A model generated the notes under the pieces. The model did not search any database and had not been told where the DNA came from. It saw only the letters and a program-made list of their open reading frames with translations. The position numbers were made by a program, and so were the translations under genes. Of a stretch of DNA of 64,000 nucleotides, positions 1 to 8,338 are shown piece after piece. The DNA comes from Bacillota bacterium. Its GTDB lineage: Bacteria; Bacillota; Clostridia; Christensenellales; CAG-138. Every line of letters begins with the position of its first letter. Position 1 is the stretch's first letter. Where the stretch lies: assembly GCA_023455425.1 (NCBI GenBank), contig JAEYCM010000010.1, forward strand, positions 62,001 to 126,000, read 5' to 3'.

Positions 1-6
1 CACCGG

Positions 7-35
7 TTGCCCGCGGGACACAATCCTGCTATAAT
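7..35 (+). promoter_or_regulatory. Sigma-A promoter for prs
   Basis: A -35 box TTGCCC at 7-12 and a -10 box TATAAT at 30-35 are separated by 17 bases. TG at 27-28 gives an extended -10. Transcription would start near base 42 and leave a leader of about 110 nt before prs. Seen directly; activity is inferred. Confidence 0.7.
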
Positions 36-153
36 ACCCAAGGGCATGCGGAAAACACGGCACAATGGGGCGCTTCTCGCCCGTAAACGGGTGTTTGATA
101 TACAGGGGAAGAACAAATTTTTTGTCCAGTAAAGAAAAGGGAGATTAGCCGTC

Positions 154-1173
154 ATGTATTCAAGCGGGGGAACAATCAAGATATTCGCAGGGCGCAGCGG
201 CATACCGTTTGCGAAGAAAATGTGTGCGTATCTTGGTACACAGGTTGGCGATTCGGAGACGATTGTATTTTCAGAGGGCAATACGTTCGTACGCATCAAT
301 GAATCCATACGCGATAAGGATGTGTACATTGTACAGCCCATCGGCAGGAACCCCAACGACGAATTTGTAGAGCTGCTGTTTTGGATTGATGCGTTCAAAC
401 GCGCAAGCGCCGATTCCGTTACGGCGATTATCCCGTATTTCAGCTACGCCAAAGGCGATAAAAAGGACGAGCCCCGCGTTTCCATCCGTGCGCGCGTTTG
501 CGCGGAAACCATCGAGCTTGCTGGGGCGGACCGTGTGATTACAATGGACCTCCACAGCCCGCAGGTACAGGGCTTTTTCAAAAAGCCGGTGGACCACCTG
601 TATGCGCAGCCCCTTCTGTGCGAATATGTCAGGCGCCTGGGCCTGGTGGACGACGATCTTGTCGTCGTTTCCCCGGACGCGGGCTTTGCAAAGCGCGCGC
701 GCCAGTTCGCAAGCGAGCTTGGCCGTCCGGTCGCCATCGGCGATAAAATGCGCTCCGGCCACGACGAAAACGCCAAGGTGCTTGAGATCATCGGCGAAGT
801 CAAAGGGAAGAACTGCCTGATTGTAGACGATTTCTCCATTTCCGGCGGCACGCTCATCGATATCGCGCTTGGCCTCAAGGACAAGGGGGCAAACCACATC
901 TATGCGGCGCTCTCCCACAATGTGTTAAACGCCAAGGGCATACAGCGTATTGAGGAAAGCCCCATCGAGGTGCTCATCTCCACCGATACGGTCGAATGTC
1001 CGGAAGCGAAGAACTCCAAAAAGATCAAGATCATTTCCGCTGCGCCCATGTTTGCGCAGTCCGTCAAGGTCATACACGACCGCGCGCCCATGAGCAACCT
1101 CTTTAAGCGCGAATTCACGCAGAGGATGTTGGACATGAGCTTTTCTGAGCAGACGACGCTTTTAAAAGACTAA
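154..1173 (+). CDS. prs: Ribose-phosphate pyrophosphokinase
   Basis: This cytosolic enzyme makes PRPP from ribose 5-phosphate and ATP for nucleotide, His and Trp synthesis. The 339-residue product has the ATP-site segment PYFSYAKGDKKDEPR (about 94-108), the DLHSPQVQGFF segment (132-142), SPDAG (173-177) and the PRPP loop VDDFSISGGT (224-233). The loop differs from the common DDMIDTAGT form but keeps the two Asp and the terminal GGT. The ATG is preceded by AGGGAGA. A TGn-TATAAT promoter lies upstream, so the gene is probably monocistronic; the next gene is on the opposite strand and converges on it. The length is a little above the usual 310-320 residues, which fits the divergent PRPP synthetases of some Clostridia. 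The family is certain; allosteric class is not. Confidence 0.93.
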   Translation: MYSSGGTIKIFAGRSGIPFAKKMCAYLGTQVGDSETIVFSEGNTFVRINESIRDKDVYIVQPIGRNPNDEFVELLFWIDAFKRASADSVTAIIPYFSYAKGDKKDEPRVSIRARVCAETIELAGADRVITMDLHSPQVQGFFKKPVDHLYAQPLLCEYVRRLGLVDDDLVVVSPDAGFAKRARQFASELGRPVAIGDKMRSGHDENAKVLEIIGEVKGKNCLIVDDFSISGGTLIDIALGLKDKGANHIYAALSHNVLNAKGIQRIEESPIEVLISTDTVECPEAKNSKKIKIISAAPMFAQSVKVIHDRAPMSNLFKREFTQRMLDMSFSEQTTLLKD

Positions 1174-1194
1174 CACTATAAAAAAATGTTTCTA

Positions 1195-1803
1195 TTACGG
1201 CAAAGCGTCTATCAGGCGTTTTGCCGTTTTTTTATCCAACATACCGCCGGTAGCCACCCGATGCAGGTAGTCGGAGATCTCTATGTGCGGCGTAAGTTTC
1301 GCTAGAAAAATGAGCGCGTCGCAGATATCCTGTAGCAGCAGCTTGCGCTGGGTTTCCTTGCACGCGGCAACGTCAATTTTCATAAGTGTTTTTGCGGCTT
1401 CTTCCAGATACTCCGGCGCGTAGGGTGCCCAGAATTGGATGCTTTGGATGGCCTGCCTGCGTGTCACAAACGATGTGTCAGCGCAGCAGGCCATATAATT
1501 TTGAAATGCGCCGCCAAAACGTCCGGTTGTATCCCATCTTGCGTTATGGGCAACCAGCATCAGGCCGATGCTGCGCTGGTATGAGTTTTCATCGGTAAGC
1601 TTCTTCTCAAACGTTTCCCAATAGGGCATCTCATCCGGCGTATCTTTGCTGCGCGCGCACAGGGTCAGGAATGTGGCGTAGCGAAGCGCGTCGTCTTTTT
1701 CCTGCAGCAGCGGGATGAGCGAAGCAATCTCAGCGGTTGTAAGCGTTTTCGCATATACATCCGGCTCCGCTTTCCCGCGCAGGATAAGTTCGGCCATATC
1801 CAT
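1195..1803 (-). CDS. HEAT-repeat-like helical protein (DNA alkylation repair-like)
   Basis: A protein of about 202 residues, nearly all predicted helix, with an ordered run of amphipathic helix pairs. Its spacing of Arg/Trp-containing helices (for example YQRSIGLMLVAHNARW and RRQAIQSIQFW) resembles ALK/HEAT-like repeat proteins such as the AlkD group. No catalytic residue can be assigned by eye, so the function stays open. The start at 1803 is chosen because a strong GGAGGGAAG site precedes it and a TGc-TATACT -10 lies only about 37 nt upstream, inside the longer reading frame. That longer frame could begin at an ATG at 1899, which also has a GGGAG site. The gene runs convergent with prs. Function confidence is low, gene reality is high. 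Confidence 0.6.
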   Translation of the reverse strand: MDMAELILRGKAEPDVYAKTLTTAEIASLIPLLQEKDDALRYATFLTLCARSKDTPDEMPYWETFEKKLTDENSYQRSIGLMLVAHNARWDTTGRFGGAFQNYMACCADTSFVTRRQAIQSIQFWAPYAPEYLEEAAKTLMKIDVAACKETQRKLLLQDICDALIFLAKLTPHIEISDYLHRVATGGMLDKKTAKRLIDALP

Positions 1804-1839
1804 ATATCTTCCCTCCGTCCATTCAGCGTACTTTAATAG

Positions 1840-1848
1840 AGTATAGCA
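1840..1848 (-). promoter_or_regulatory. Candidate extended -10 promoter for the HEAT-like gene
   Basis: On the minus strand TGC precedes TATACT (complement of 1840-1845). A clear -35 is not visible, but the TGn extension would compensate. Its place between two possible starts supports the downstream start at 1803. Confidence 0.4.
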
Positions 1849-1962
1849 TAATTTGGAAAGTAATGGTCGGAATGCAGGAAGAACATTCTGCTGTTTCATT
1901 TTTTCTCCCGCAGGGTATATAAAGAATACGGTGGACGGTACCCTACGAAAGAGGTGATACCC

Positions 1963-2007
1963 TTGTATGACACAAAAGAGGCATCAAGTGGCTTTCGTCA
2001 TGGATGA
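1963..2007 (+). other. Possible 14-codon leader reading frame upstream of pirin
   Basis: A TTG at 1963 follows the 11-base SD-spacer AGGTGATACCC, giving the 14-base string AGGTGATACCCTTG at 1952-1965. The same 14 bases recur at 2012-2025 around the pirin start, exactly 60 bases downstream and in the same frame. The upstream copy opens a 14-codon frame that ends at TGA 2005-2007. It is either a duplicated initiation region or a translated leader peptide. There is no evidence of product. Confidence 0.3.
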
Positions 2008-2022
2008 AGGAAGGTGATACCC

Positions 2023-2865
2023 TTGCACGAACGGGAGTTGGAGACAATCGTTCATGGACGCGCCGCGGTAGATGGGGCGGGCGTACGGCTCACCCGGGTG
2101 CTCGCGCATAACGAGGTGAAGGAGTTCGATCCCTTTCTGATGCTGGATTCCTTTGATTCAACGGATCTGGAGGATTATGTGAAAGGGTTTCCCACACATC
2201 CGCACAGGGGGATCGAAACCATTACCTATCTCATTGAAGGGGAAATAGAACATCAGGACAGCTTGGGGAACCGTGGCGTCATCACTTCGGGCTCCAGCCA
2301 GTGGATGACGGCCGGGAGCGGCATTCTGCACCAGGAAATGCCGCAAAAGAGCAGACGGATGCTCGGTTTCCAGCTTTGGCTTAACATGCGGAGCACCGAA
2401 AAAATGGATGAGCCGAAGTATTTTGATATCACGCCGGACAAGATCCCCGTCGTCCGGCAGGAAGGGTCCACCGTGCGTATCGTGGCGGGTGCATATAAAG
2501 ACGTCAAAGGCGTCACCCCGCACCATCTCAAAGCGGCGCTCTATGATGTGGAACTTTTACCCAACAGTATAGTGACCTTGCCAGCCAAGTCAGGGGAGAC
2601 CGCGTTTCTCTTTGTAATAGAAGGCGCTTTGCACAGTCATGAAACAGCCATTGAAGAAAAATGCGCGGCATTGTTCCAAGATGGCGATTGCGTGACGGTA
2701 ACGGCCCAGGATATGGGCGCGCGGTTTGCGTTCTTTTGCGCACCCGCGTTACAGGAACCCGTGGCATGGGGCGGGCCGATCGTCATGAATACAGAGCAGG
2801 AACTAAGAGAGGCGTTTTCTGAACTACAGAACGGGACGTTTATCAGACACAAACCGGTACGATAG
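2023..2865 (+). CDS. Pirin family protein
   Basis: A bicupin protein of about 280 residues. The N-terminal cupin carries the pirin signature FPTHPHRG with metal-ligand His59 and His61, then QWMTAGSGILHQE with His103 and Glu105, numbering from the TTG start. The C-terminal half is a second, degenerate cupin. Pirins bind iron or nickel; some have quercetinase activity and others act as redox-linked regulators, so the substrate here is unknown. The TTG at 2023 is chosen because AGGAAGG lies at correct spacing; an in-frame GTG at 2014 sits too close to that site. A strong terminator follows, so this is a single-gene unit. Confidence 0.85.
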   Translation: MHERELETIVHGRAAVDGAGVRLTRVLAHNEVKEFDPFLMLDSFDSTDLEDYVKGFPTHPHRGIETITYLIEGEIEHQDSLGNRGVITSGSSQWMTAGSGILHQEMPQKSRRMLGFQLWLNMRSTEKMDEPKYFDITPDKIPVVRQEGSTVRIVAGAYKDVKGVTPHHLKAALYDVELLPNSIVTLPAKSGETAFLFVIEGALHSHETAIEEKCAALFQDGDCVTVTAQDMGARFAFFCAPALQEPVAWGGPIVMNTEQELREAFSELQNGTFIRHKPVR

Positions 2866-2894
2866 AAAATCTCCCAATAGAAGTCGGCTTCGTT

Positions 2895-2922
2895 CCCCCG
2901 CAGATACTGCGGGGGAATTTTT
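2895..2922 (+). terminator. Rho-independent terminator after pirin
   Basis: A perfect 9-bp stem (2895-2903 with 2907-2915), a 3-nt ATA loop, then AATTTTT. Confidence 0.85.
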
Positions 2923-3007
2923 GCACCCCGGACGCATATCGGGCACTGTTTGGATGTATATTTCTTCAGGGTTTTCAACTTGTTCACAGCCGGGAAGACC
3001 ACTATCC

Positions 3008-3037
3008 TTGCATGGGATTTGGCGTTTATGGTACAAT
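3008..3037 (+). promoter_or_regulatory. Sigma-A promoter for pdp
   Basis: TTGCAT at 3008-3013, an 18-base spacer and TACAAT at 3032-3037 with a TGg extension. It gives a leader of about 95 nt that contains the hairpin at 3058-3097. Confidence 0.65.
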
Positions 3038-3057
3038 GTTCAGGTAGTAACAAAAGG

Positions 3058-3097
3058 AAAGGCTGTCCGCAGCAAGAGCGAGCGTGGCAGCCTTTTT
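3058..3097 (+). promoter_or_regulatory. Terminator-like hairpin in the pdp leader
   Basis: AAAGGCTG at 3058-3065 pairs with CAGCCTTT at 3088-3095, extended by further inner pairs, and ends in five T. It sits between the promoter and the pdp ribosome site, so it could act as an attenuator. No alternative antiterminator is obvious. Confidence 0.4.
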
Positions 3098-3137
3098 AGC
3101 CAATAAAAGGTATCACATATAACGCAAGGAGGATACC

Positions 3138-4457
3138 ATGCGCGCTGTGGATTTGATCGGCAAGAAACGGGAAGGGCAGGCGCTTACCGGCCCGGAGATC
3201 GATTTTTTGATACAGGGGTTTGTCAAAGGCGAAATTCCGGATTATCAGATGTCCGCGTTTTTGATGGCCGTCTGCTTTTCCAAAATGGACGCCCGGGAAA
3301 CAGCGGACCTGACGCTTTCCATGATGCGCTCCGGCGATGTAGTGGATCTTTCCGATATCCCCGACGTCAAGGTGGATAAGCATTCCACCGGCGGCGTAGG
3401 GGATACGACAACGCTTGTGGTTGCGCCGCTTGTCGCGGCGTGCGGCGGCAAGGTCGCAAAGATGTCCGGCAGAGGATTGGGGCATACCGGCGGGACGCTC
3501 GACAAACTCGAAAGCATTCCCGGTCTCATCATTGAGCAGCCGATGGAACGCTTTAAAAAACAGGTGCGGGAACTGGGGCTTGCCGTTGTCGGCCAGTCCG
3601 GCAACCTGGTGCCCGCGGATAAGCTCCTTTATGCGCTTAGAGACGTCACCAGTACCGTCAAAAGCATTCCGCTCATCGCGTCAAGCATCATGAGCAAGAA
3701 GCTTGCGGCGGGGGCCGACGCCATTGTGCTGGACGTGAAGGTCGGCACCGGCGCGTTTGTGGAAACATTGGAAGAAGCAAAAGAGCTTGCTTCCACCATG
3801 GTGGAAATCGGCAAGCATTTGGGGCGCCGCGTCGTGGCGATGATTACGGATATGAACCAGCCGCTCGGCCTTGCCGTGGGCAACGCGCTTGAAGTGCGGG
3901 AGGCCGTGGAACTGCTGAGCGGGAAACTTCCCGCTGGAGATCCGCTCTATGAAGTCTGCATGCTGTTGGCAAGCCACATGCTGCAACTTTCCGGCCTTGC
4001 GACGGAGGAAAGAGAGGCGCGCGGGAAACTCGAAGAAGCGCTTAAATCCGGTGCGGCACTTACGAAGCTTAGAGAAATGGTCCGTGCGCAAGGCGGGGAC
4101 GCTTCCTACATGGATATCAAAAAGATTGACGAGTTGTGTAACGTAAAGCGGCATGTGCCGGTTTACTTAGAGACAGAAGGCGAGATTGGGCGCATGGACG
4201 CGGCAAGGATCGGCCTTGCGGCGCAGTTGTTGGGCGCGGGCCGCGCGCAAAAGGAAGACGCCATCGATCATGCGGTCGGCCTTGTCATGCACAAGCGGTT
4301 GGGGGACGCCGTCAGTACGAAAGAACCCGTTTGCACGCTGTATGTCAACGATGACAGCCGTGTAGGGGAAGTGATCGCGCTCTTAAAAGAGGCAATCGTG
4401 GTGGACGGTACGGCAAGCGGCCCGAAATCCCAAATGGTTTATGGCGTGGTGGAGTAA
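3138..4457 (+). CDS. pdp: Pyrimidine-nucleoside phosphorylase
   Basis: Phosphorolysis of uridine, thymidine and deoxyuridine to base plus (deoxy)ribose 1-phosphate, in pyrimidine salvage. The 439-residue length matches the family. The phosphate-binding segment KHSTGGVGD (81-89) and the thymidine/pyrimidine phosphorylase signature SGRGLGHTGGTLDKLE (110-125) are intact. The C-terminal domain with the Pdp-type swivel is present. The ATG follows a strong AAGGAGG. It starts a likely run into polA, which begins 64 bases after its stop. The leader carries a terminator-like hairpin that may control expression. Distinguishing Pdp from DeoA needs comparison; Pdp is preferred because of the Firmicute background. 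Confidence 0.93.
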   Translation: MRAVDLIGKKREGQALTGPEIDFLIQGFVKGEIPDYQMSAFLMAVCFSKMDARETADLTLSMMRSGDVVDLSDIPDVKVDKHSTGGVGDTTTLVVAPLVAACGGKVAKMSGRGLGHTGGTLDKLESIPGLIIEQPMERFKKQVRELGLAVVGQSGNLVPADKLLYALRDVTSTVKSIPLIASSIMSKKLAAGADAIVLDVKVGTGAFVETLEEAKELASTMVEIGKHLGRRVVAMITDMNQPLGLAVGNALEVREAVELLSGKLPAGDPLYEVCMLLASHMLQLSGLATEEREARGKLEEALKSGAALTKLREMVRAQGGDASYMDIKKIDELCNVKRHVPVYLETEGEIGRMDAARIGLAAQLLGAGRAQKEDAIDHAVGLVMHKRLGDAVSTKEPVCTLYVNDDSRVGEVIALLKEAIVVDGTASGPKSQMVYGVVE

Positions 4458-4521
4458 GAACTCTATATAGAGGAAACAATTGATACCGGCAGATTGCCGG
4501 ACAAGCGGTACGGGGGATAGG

Positions 4522-7110
4522 ATGGAACAGCAAAAAGAGAAACTGCTCATAGCAATTGACGGCAACAGCCTGATGCACCGGGCCTACTACGCGCTTCCGG
4601 CCATGACCAGCCGCGAAGGCACGCCCACGGGCGCAGTGCATGGCTTTTTGAGCATGCTCATCAAGCTGATGGAAAAGAAGCCGGACTATCTTGTCGTGGC
4701 GTTTGACCTGCACGGGCCGACATTCCGGCATACGGAGTATCAGGAATATAAGGCGGGCAGGCGGGAAACGCCGGAGGACTTAAGGCCGCAGTTTCCGCTG
4801 CTCCAGGAGTTATTACAGCAGATGGGAATCACCGTCTGCACCTGCGAAACCTACGAGGCGGATGATATTTTGGGCACATTCGCGCGCATGGCGGAAGCAA
4901 AAGGCGTTTCCTCCCTGCTTGTCACCGGGGACCGGGATGCGCTGCAATTGATTACAGAAAAAACGCATGTCCTTTTGACCAAAAAGGGCATTACGGATAC
5001 CGAGGAAATGGATACGGAAGCGCTTATGGCGGCCTACGGGCTTACCCCCGACCGCATGCGGGACTTAAAAGGCCTCATGGGCGATAGTTCAGACAACATT
5101 CCCGGCATTCCCGGCGTAGGAGAAAAGACGGCGGTCAAACTTTTAGCGGAATACGGCACATTGGAGCGGGTGCTTTCGCATGCCGAAGAAATCAAGGGCA
5201 AGATGGGCGAAAAGGTAAAAGAGAACGCGGAGCTTGCGCGGTTAAGCTACCGCCTTGGCACCATCCATGCGGACGCGCCGCTGACCATTACATTGGAGGA
5301 CAGCGCGTTTGTTCCTTCCCGCATGGCAGGTGCGCTGCCTAGCCTCCGTGCGCTGCAGCTAAACGCCATCGCCAACCGCCTGCCCGCCGCGGAAGAAGCG
5401 CCTGCATCAGCCAAAGAGCACAAACAGAGCCCGCGGGAGACCGTGGAGCTTTCGGATATCGGCGTGCTCAAAGGAATATTGGACGAACTGCTGCAGGCGG
5501 AATACCTCGCGCTCCACGCGCAGGGGGAGGAACTGTTTCTTTCTGCCGAAGGCTGCAGGCAGTACCGGGTGAGTTTAGCTGGCACACTGCTGACCCCCGG
5601 CCTTGATTTGGGCGAGGTGCTTTGGACGCTCAAACCCTTATTGGAAGCCGAGCGCCCGAACAAGCTGGTGTTTGACGCAAAGAAATGGATGCACCTGCTG
5701 TCTCGCCAGGGGATCGCGTTAGGTGGTCTTGCGTTTGACGCGATGATCGTAGACTATCTCATCAACGCCACGCGTCCCACGCCTTCTTTGGAGGCGCTTG
5801 CGCAGGAGAGGCTGCATATTAATAAACCGGACGCCTGCACCCTGTTCCCGCTCTATGAGGCTATGATGCGGGAAATGCGGGAGATGGAGCTCACGGAACT
5901 CTATGAAACGGTGGAGCTGCCGCTCATTGGCGTATTGTTCCGCATGGAAAAGCAGGGCTTCCGCGTGGACCAGCAGGTCCTGCGGGAGCTTGACGTACAG
6001 TTTAAAGACCGCATCGACGATCTGGCGGGCGAAGTATACGAGCTTGCCGGGGAGCCGTTCAACATCCTCTCCACCAAGCAGCTGGGCTATGTGCTCTTTG
6101 AAAAGATCGGCCTTCCCGCCCAGCGAAAAACAAAGACCGGCTACTCCACCGATGCGGACGTACTCGAAAGCCTGATGGAGCAGCACCCCATCGTGCCGCT
6201 TGTACAGGAATACCGGTTCTTGACAAAGCTCAAGAGCACGTTTATCGACGGCCTGCTCGCCCTGCGCTCGCCGGAGGACGGGCGAGTGCACACGAGCTTT
6301 AATCAAAACGTGGCGGCCACCGGGCGCATTTCAAGCACCGAGCCGAATTTGCAGAACATCCCCGTGCGCACGGCATTGGGAAGAGAGATCCGAAAGGCGT
6401 TCGTGGCAAGCCCTGGGAATATCCTGATCGGCGCGGATTATTCGCAGATTGAACTGCGGCTTCTTGCCCACATCAGCGCCGACGAGGCCATGCAGGAAAA
6501 TTTCCGCGAGGGCGGCGATATCCACACAAAGACCGCTGCGGAGGTGTTTGGCGTAGCGCCCGAACATGTTACGTCGGAACAGCGCAGCGCCGCAAAGGCC
6601 GTTAACTTTGGCATCGTCTACGGCATTTCAGATTTTGGCCTGGCGCGCAACCTGGGCATCACCCGTAAGCGCGCAAGCGAATATATCGAGCGCTACCTGG
6701 ACCGTTACCCCGGCGTAAAGGCTTATATGAAGGGCAGCATTGAAAACGGTCGCGAGCATGGTTATGTCAGGACGCTCCTGAACAGGCGGCGTGATCTGCC
6801 GGAATTGAAAAGCAGCAACTACAACACCCGCTCCTTCGGCGAGCGCGTGGCCATGAACATGCCCATACAGGGCACGGCCGCGGATATCATCAAGCTTGCA
6901 ATGGTGCGCGTAGACGCGGCGCTGCGGGAAGAACAACTCAAAAGCCGCCTTGTGTTGCAGGTGCACGACGAACTGATATTAGACTGCCCGCCGGAAGAGG
7001 AGTGCCGCGTGAGCGAGATCGTATGCGACTGCATGCAGAACGCCATGCAGCTTTGTGTTCCGCTCATTGCGGAAGTCAAAAGCGGTAAGAGCTGGTACGA
7101 TACGAAATGA
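4522..7110 (+). CDS. polA: DNA polymerase I
   Basis: An 862-residue repair and Okazaki-fragment polymerase. The N-terminal third is a FEN-like 5'-3' nuclease with the expected Asp clusters (AIDGNS near the start, YEADDILG, TGDRDALQL, GDSSDNIPG). The middle region keeps the DnaQ-like fold, but the first DxE motif is replaced by LALHAQG, so the proofreading site looks dead, as in many Firmicute PolA proteins. The polymerase domain has motif A DYSQIELRLLAH (about 638), motif B RSAAKAVNFGIVYG (about 686) and motif C QVHDELILD (about 812). The start at 4522 is chosen over an in-frame ATG at 4480 because of family alignment and a GGGGGATAGG site. It overlaps coaE by four bases. Confidence 0.95.
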   Translation: MEQQKEKLLIAIDGNSLMHRAYYALPAMTSREGTPTGAVHGFLSMLIKLMEKKPDYLVVAFDLHGPTFRHTEYQEYKAGRRETPEDLRPQFPLLQELLQQMGITVCTCETYEADDILGTFARMAEAKGVSSLLVTGDRDALQLITEKTHVLLTKKGITDTEEMDTEALMAAYGLTPDRMRDLKGLMGDSSDNIPGIPGVGEKTAVKLLAEYGTLERVLSHAEEIKGKMGEKVKENAELARLSYRLGTIHADAPLTITLEDSAFVPSRMAGALPSLRALQLNAIANRLPAAEEAPASAKEHKQSPRETVELSDIGVLKGILDELLQAEYLALHAQGEELFLSAEGCRQYRVSLAGTLLTPGLDLGEVLWTLKPLLEAERPNKLVFDAKKWMHLLSRQGIALGGLAFDAMIVDYLINATRPTPSLEALAQERLHINKPDACTLFPLYEAMMREMREMELTELYETVELPLIGVLFRMEKQGFRVDQQVLRELDVQFKDRIDDLAGEVYELAGEPFNILSTKQLGYVLFEKIGLPAQRKTKTGYSTDADVLESLMEQHPIVPLVQEYRFLTKLKSTFIDGLLALRSPEDGRVHTSFNQNVAATGRISSTEPNLQNIPVRTALGREIRKAFVASPGNILIGADYSQIELRLLAHISADEAMQENFREGGDIHTKTAAEVFGVAPEHVTSEQRSAAKAVNFGIVYGISDFGLARNLGITRKRASEYIERYLDRYPGVKAYMKGSIENGREHGYVRTLLNRRRDLPELKSSNYNTRSFGERVAMNMPIQGTAADIIKLAMVRVDAALREEQLKSRLVLQVHDELILDCPPEEECRVSEIVCDCMQNAMQLCVPLIAEVKSGKSWYDTK

Positions 7111-7733
7111 GCGCCGAAAAAGCAAAGCGCATCGGCCTTACCGGCGGCATGGGCGCGGGCAAATCCACGGTTTCCGCCTATCTTCGCGCGCTAGGCGCGC
7201 ATGTGCTGGATGCGGACGTGGCCGCGCGCAAAGCCGTGGAGCCGGGAGGCGAAGGATTGCGGTTGCTTGTTGCCCGCTATGGCAGGGGTATTTTGGAGCC
7301 GGATGGTTCCCTAAACCGCCGCGCGCTTGCGAATATTATATTTACTTCTGATTCCGAGCGTCTGGCCGTCAACGCCATCCTCCACCCCATGGTGCGCTCC
7401 ATCCTGCTTCAGGAGGAACGGGAAATTCGAAAGGATGAACCGGACGCCGCCATGTTTTGGGATGTGCCGCTGCTCATTGAAAGCGGCATGCATACGGATA
7501 TGGACGAAGTTTGGCTTGTGACCGCGGAGGAAGCGGCGCGCGTAGGGCGCATCATGCGCCGGGACGGCTGCAGCGAGCAGGACGCGCTTGCCCGCATCCG
7601 CCGTCAGATGCCCGAGGAAGAAAAGAAGGGTTATGCCCGCCGTTTATTGGACAATTCCGGCGATGAAGCGGCGCTCTATGACCAGGTGAAGGCATTGTAT
7701 TTAAAACTGGGAACAGACGGGACAAATAGGTAA
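7107..7733 (+). CDS. coaE: Dephospho-CoA kinase
   Basis: Last step of CoA synthesis: ATP-dependent phosphorylation of the 3'-hydroxyl of dephospho-CoA. The 208-residue product starts with the P-loop GGMGAGKST (13-21) followed by the substrate-binding DADVAAR segment; the lid region and the DVPLLIE segment are also present. Its ATG overlaps the polA stop as ATGA, so translation is probably coupled. polA-coaE adjacency is common in Firmicutes. Confidence 0.93.
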   Translation: MSAEKAKRIGLTGGMGAGKSTVSAYLRALGAHVLDADVAARKAVEPGGEGLRLLVARYGRGILEPDGSLNRRALANIIFTSDSERLAVNAILHPMVRSILLQEEREIRKDEPDAAMFWDVPLLIESGMHTDMDEVWLVTAEEAARVGRIMRRDGCSEQDALARIRRQMPEEEKKGYARRLLDNSGDEAALYDQVKALYLKLGTDGTNR

Positions 7734-7741
7734 GAAAGACA

Positions 7742-8338
7742 TTGGAACAGGCAAGACAAAAACCAAAACAAAAAAAACGAAGGGGCGCAAAATTCCTCAT
7801 TGCCGCCTTCTTGCTGCTGCTTGCGGTGCTGATCGCCGTGATGGCGGGGCGGGAGCTGGAAAAGCGCACCTATAAATTACTATATCCCGACGAGATCACC
7901 GCAAGCGCCGAGGAATTCGGGCTGGATCCGTACCTTGTCGCCGCCATGATCCATTGTGAAAGCGGCAACCGCGCGAAAGTCATCAGCCCTGTCGGCGCGG
8001 TGGGACTCATGCAGATCATGCCCGATACCGGCGAATGGATCGCGGGCAAGCTCGATGTAAACGGATATGAACCCAATAAGCTGACGGAGCCCGCGTTCAA
8101 TATCCGTCTGGGCTGCTGGTACCTGCGCTTTTTGCTGGACCGGTACGAGCAGGACAGGCCTTCCGCGCTTGCCGCTTACAATGCGGGGCATGGCAACGTG
8201 GATAAATGGAAGAACGACCCCGCCGTTTCCGTAGAAGGGCAGTTAAAGAACATCCCCTTTGCGGAGACGGAGCAGTATTTGGAAAAGGTGCAGCGCGCAT
8301 ATGAAAAATACAAGACGCTTTATCAGGACGCTTTCTAG
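7742..8338 (+). CDS. Membrane-anchored lytic transglycosylase (Slt/MltC-like domain)
   Basis: A 198-residue protein with a basic N-terminus, one transmembrane segment (about 18-36) and an extracytoplasmic SLT domain. The catalytic Glu is E73 in HCESGNRAKV, followed by the typical GAVGLMQIMP and, later, ALAAYNAGHGNV. It would cleave peptidoglycan glycan strands to 1,6-anhydro ends. The start is a TTG at 7742 with a weak site, eight bases after the coaE stop. It is close to the family found in Clostridia beside polA-coaE. The end of the gene overlaps the next lipoprotein gene by 38 bases. Confidence 0.88.
   Translation: MEQARQKPKQKKRRGAKFLIAAFLLLLAVLIAVMAGRELEKRTYKLLYPDEITASAEEFGLDPYLVAAMIHCESGNRAKVISPVGAVGLMQIMPDTGEWIAGKLDVNGYEPNKLTEPAFNIRLGCWYLRFLLDRYEQDRPSALAAYNAGHGNVDKWKNDPAVSVEGQLKNIPFAETEQYLEKVQRAYEKYKTLYQDAF

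Noticed and set aside
271..918. Long open frames antisense to prs and other genes
   Set aside because: They lack ribosome sites and family motifs and follow from the GC-rich codon pattern of the sense genes.
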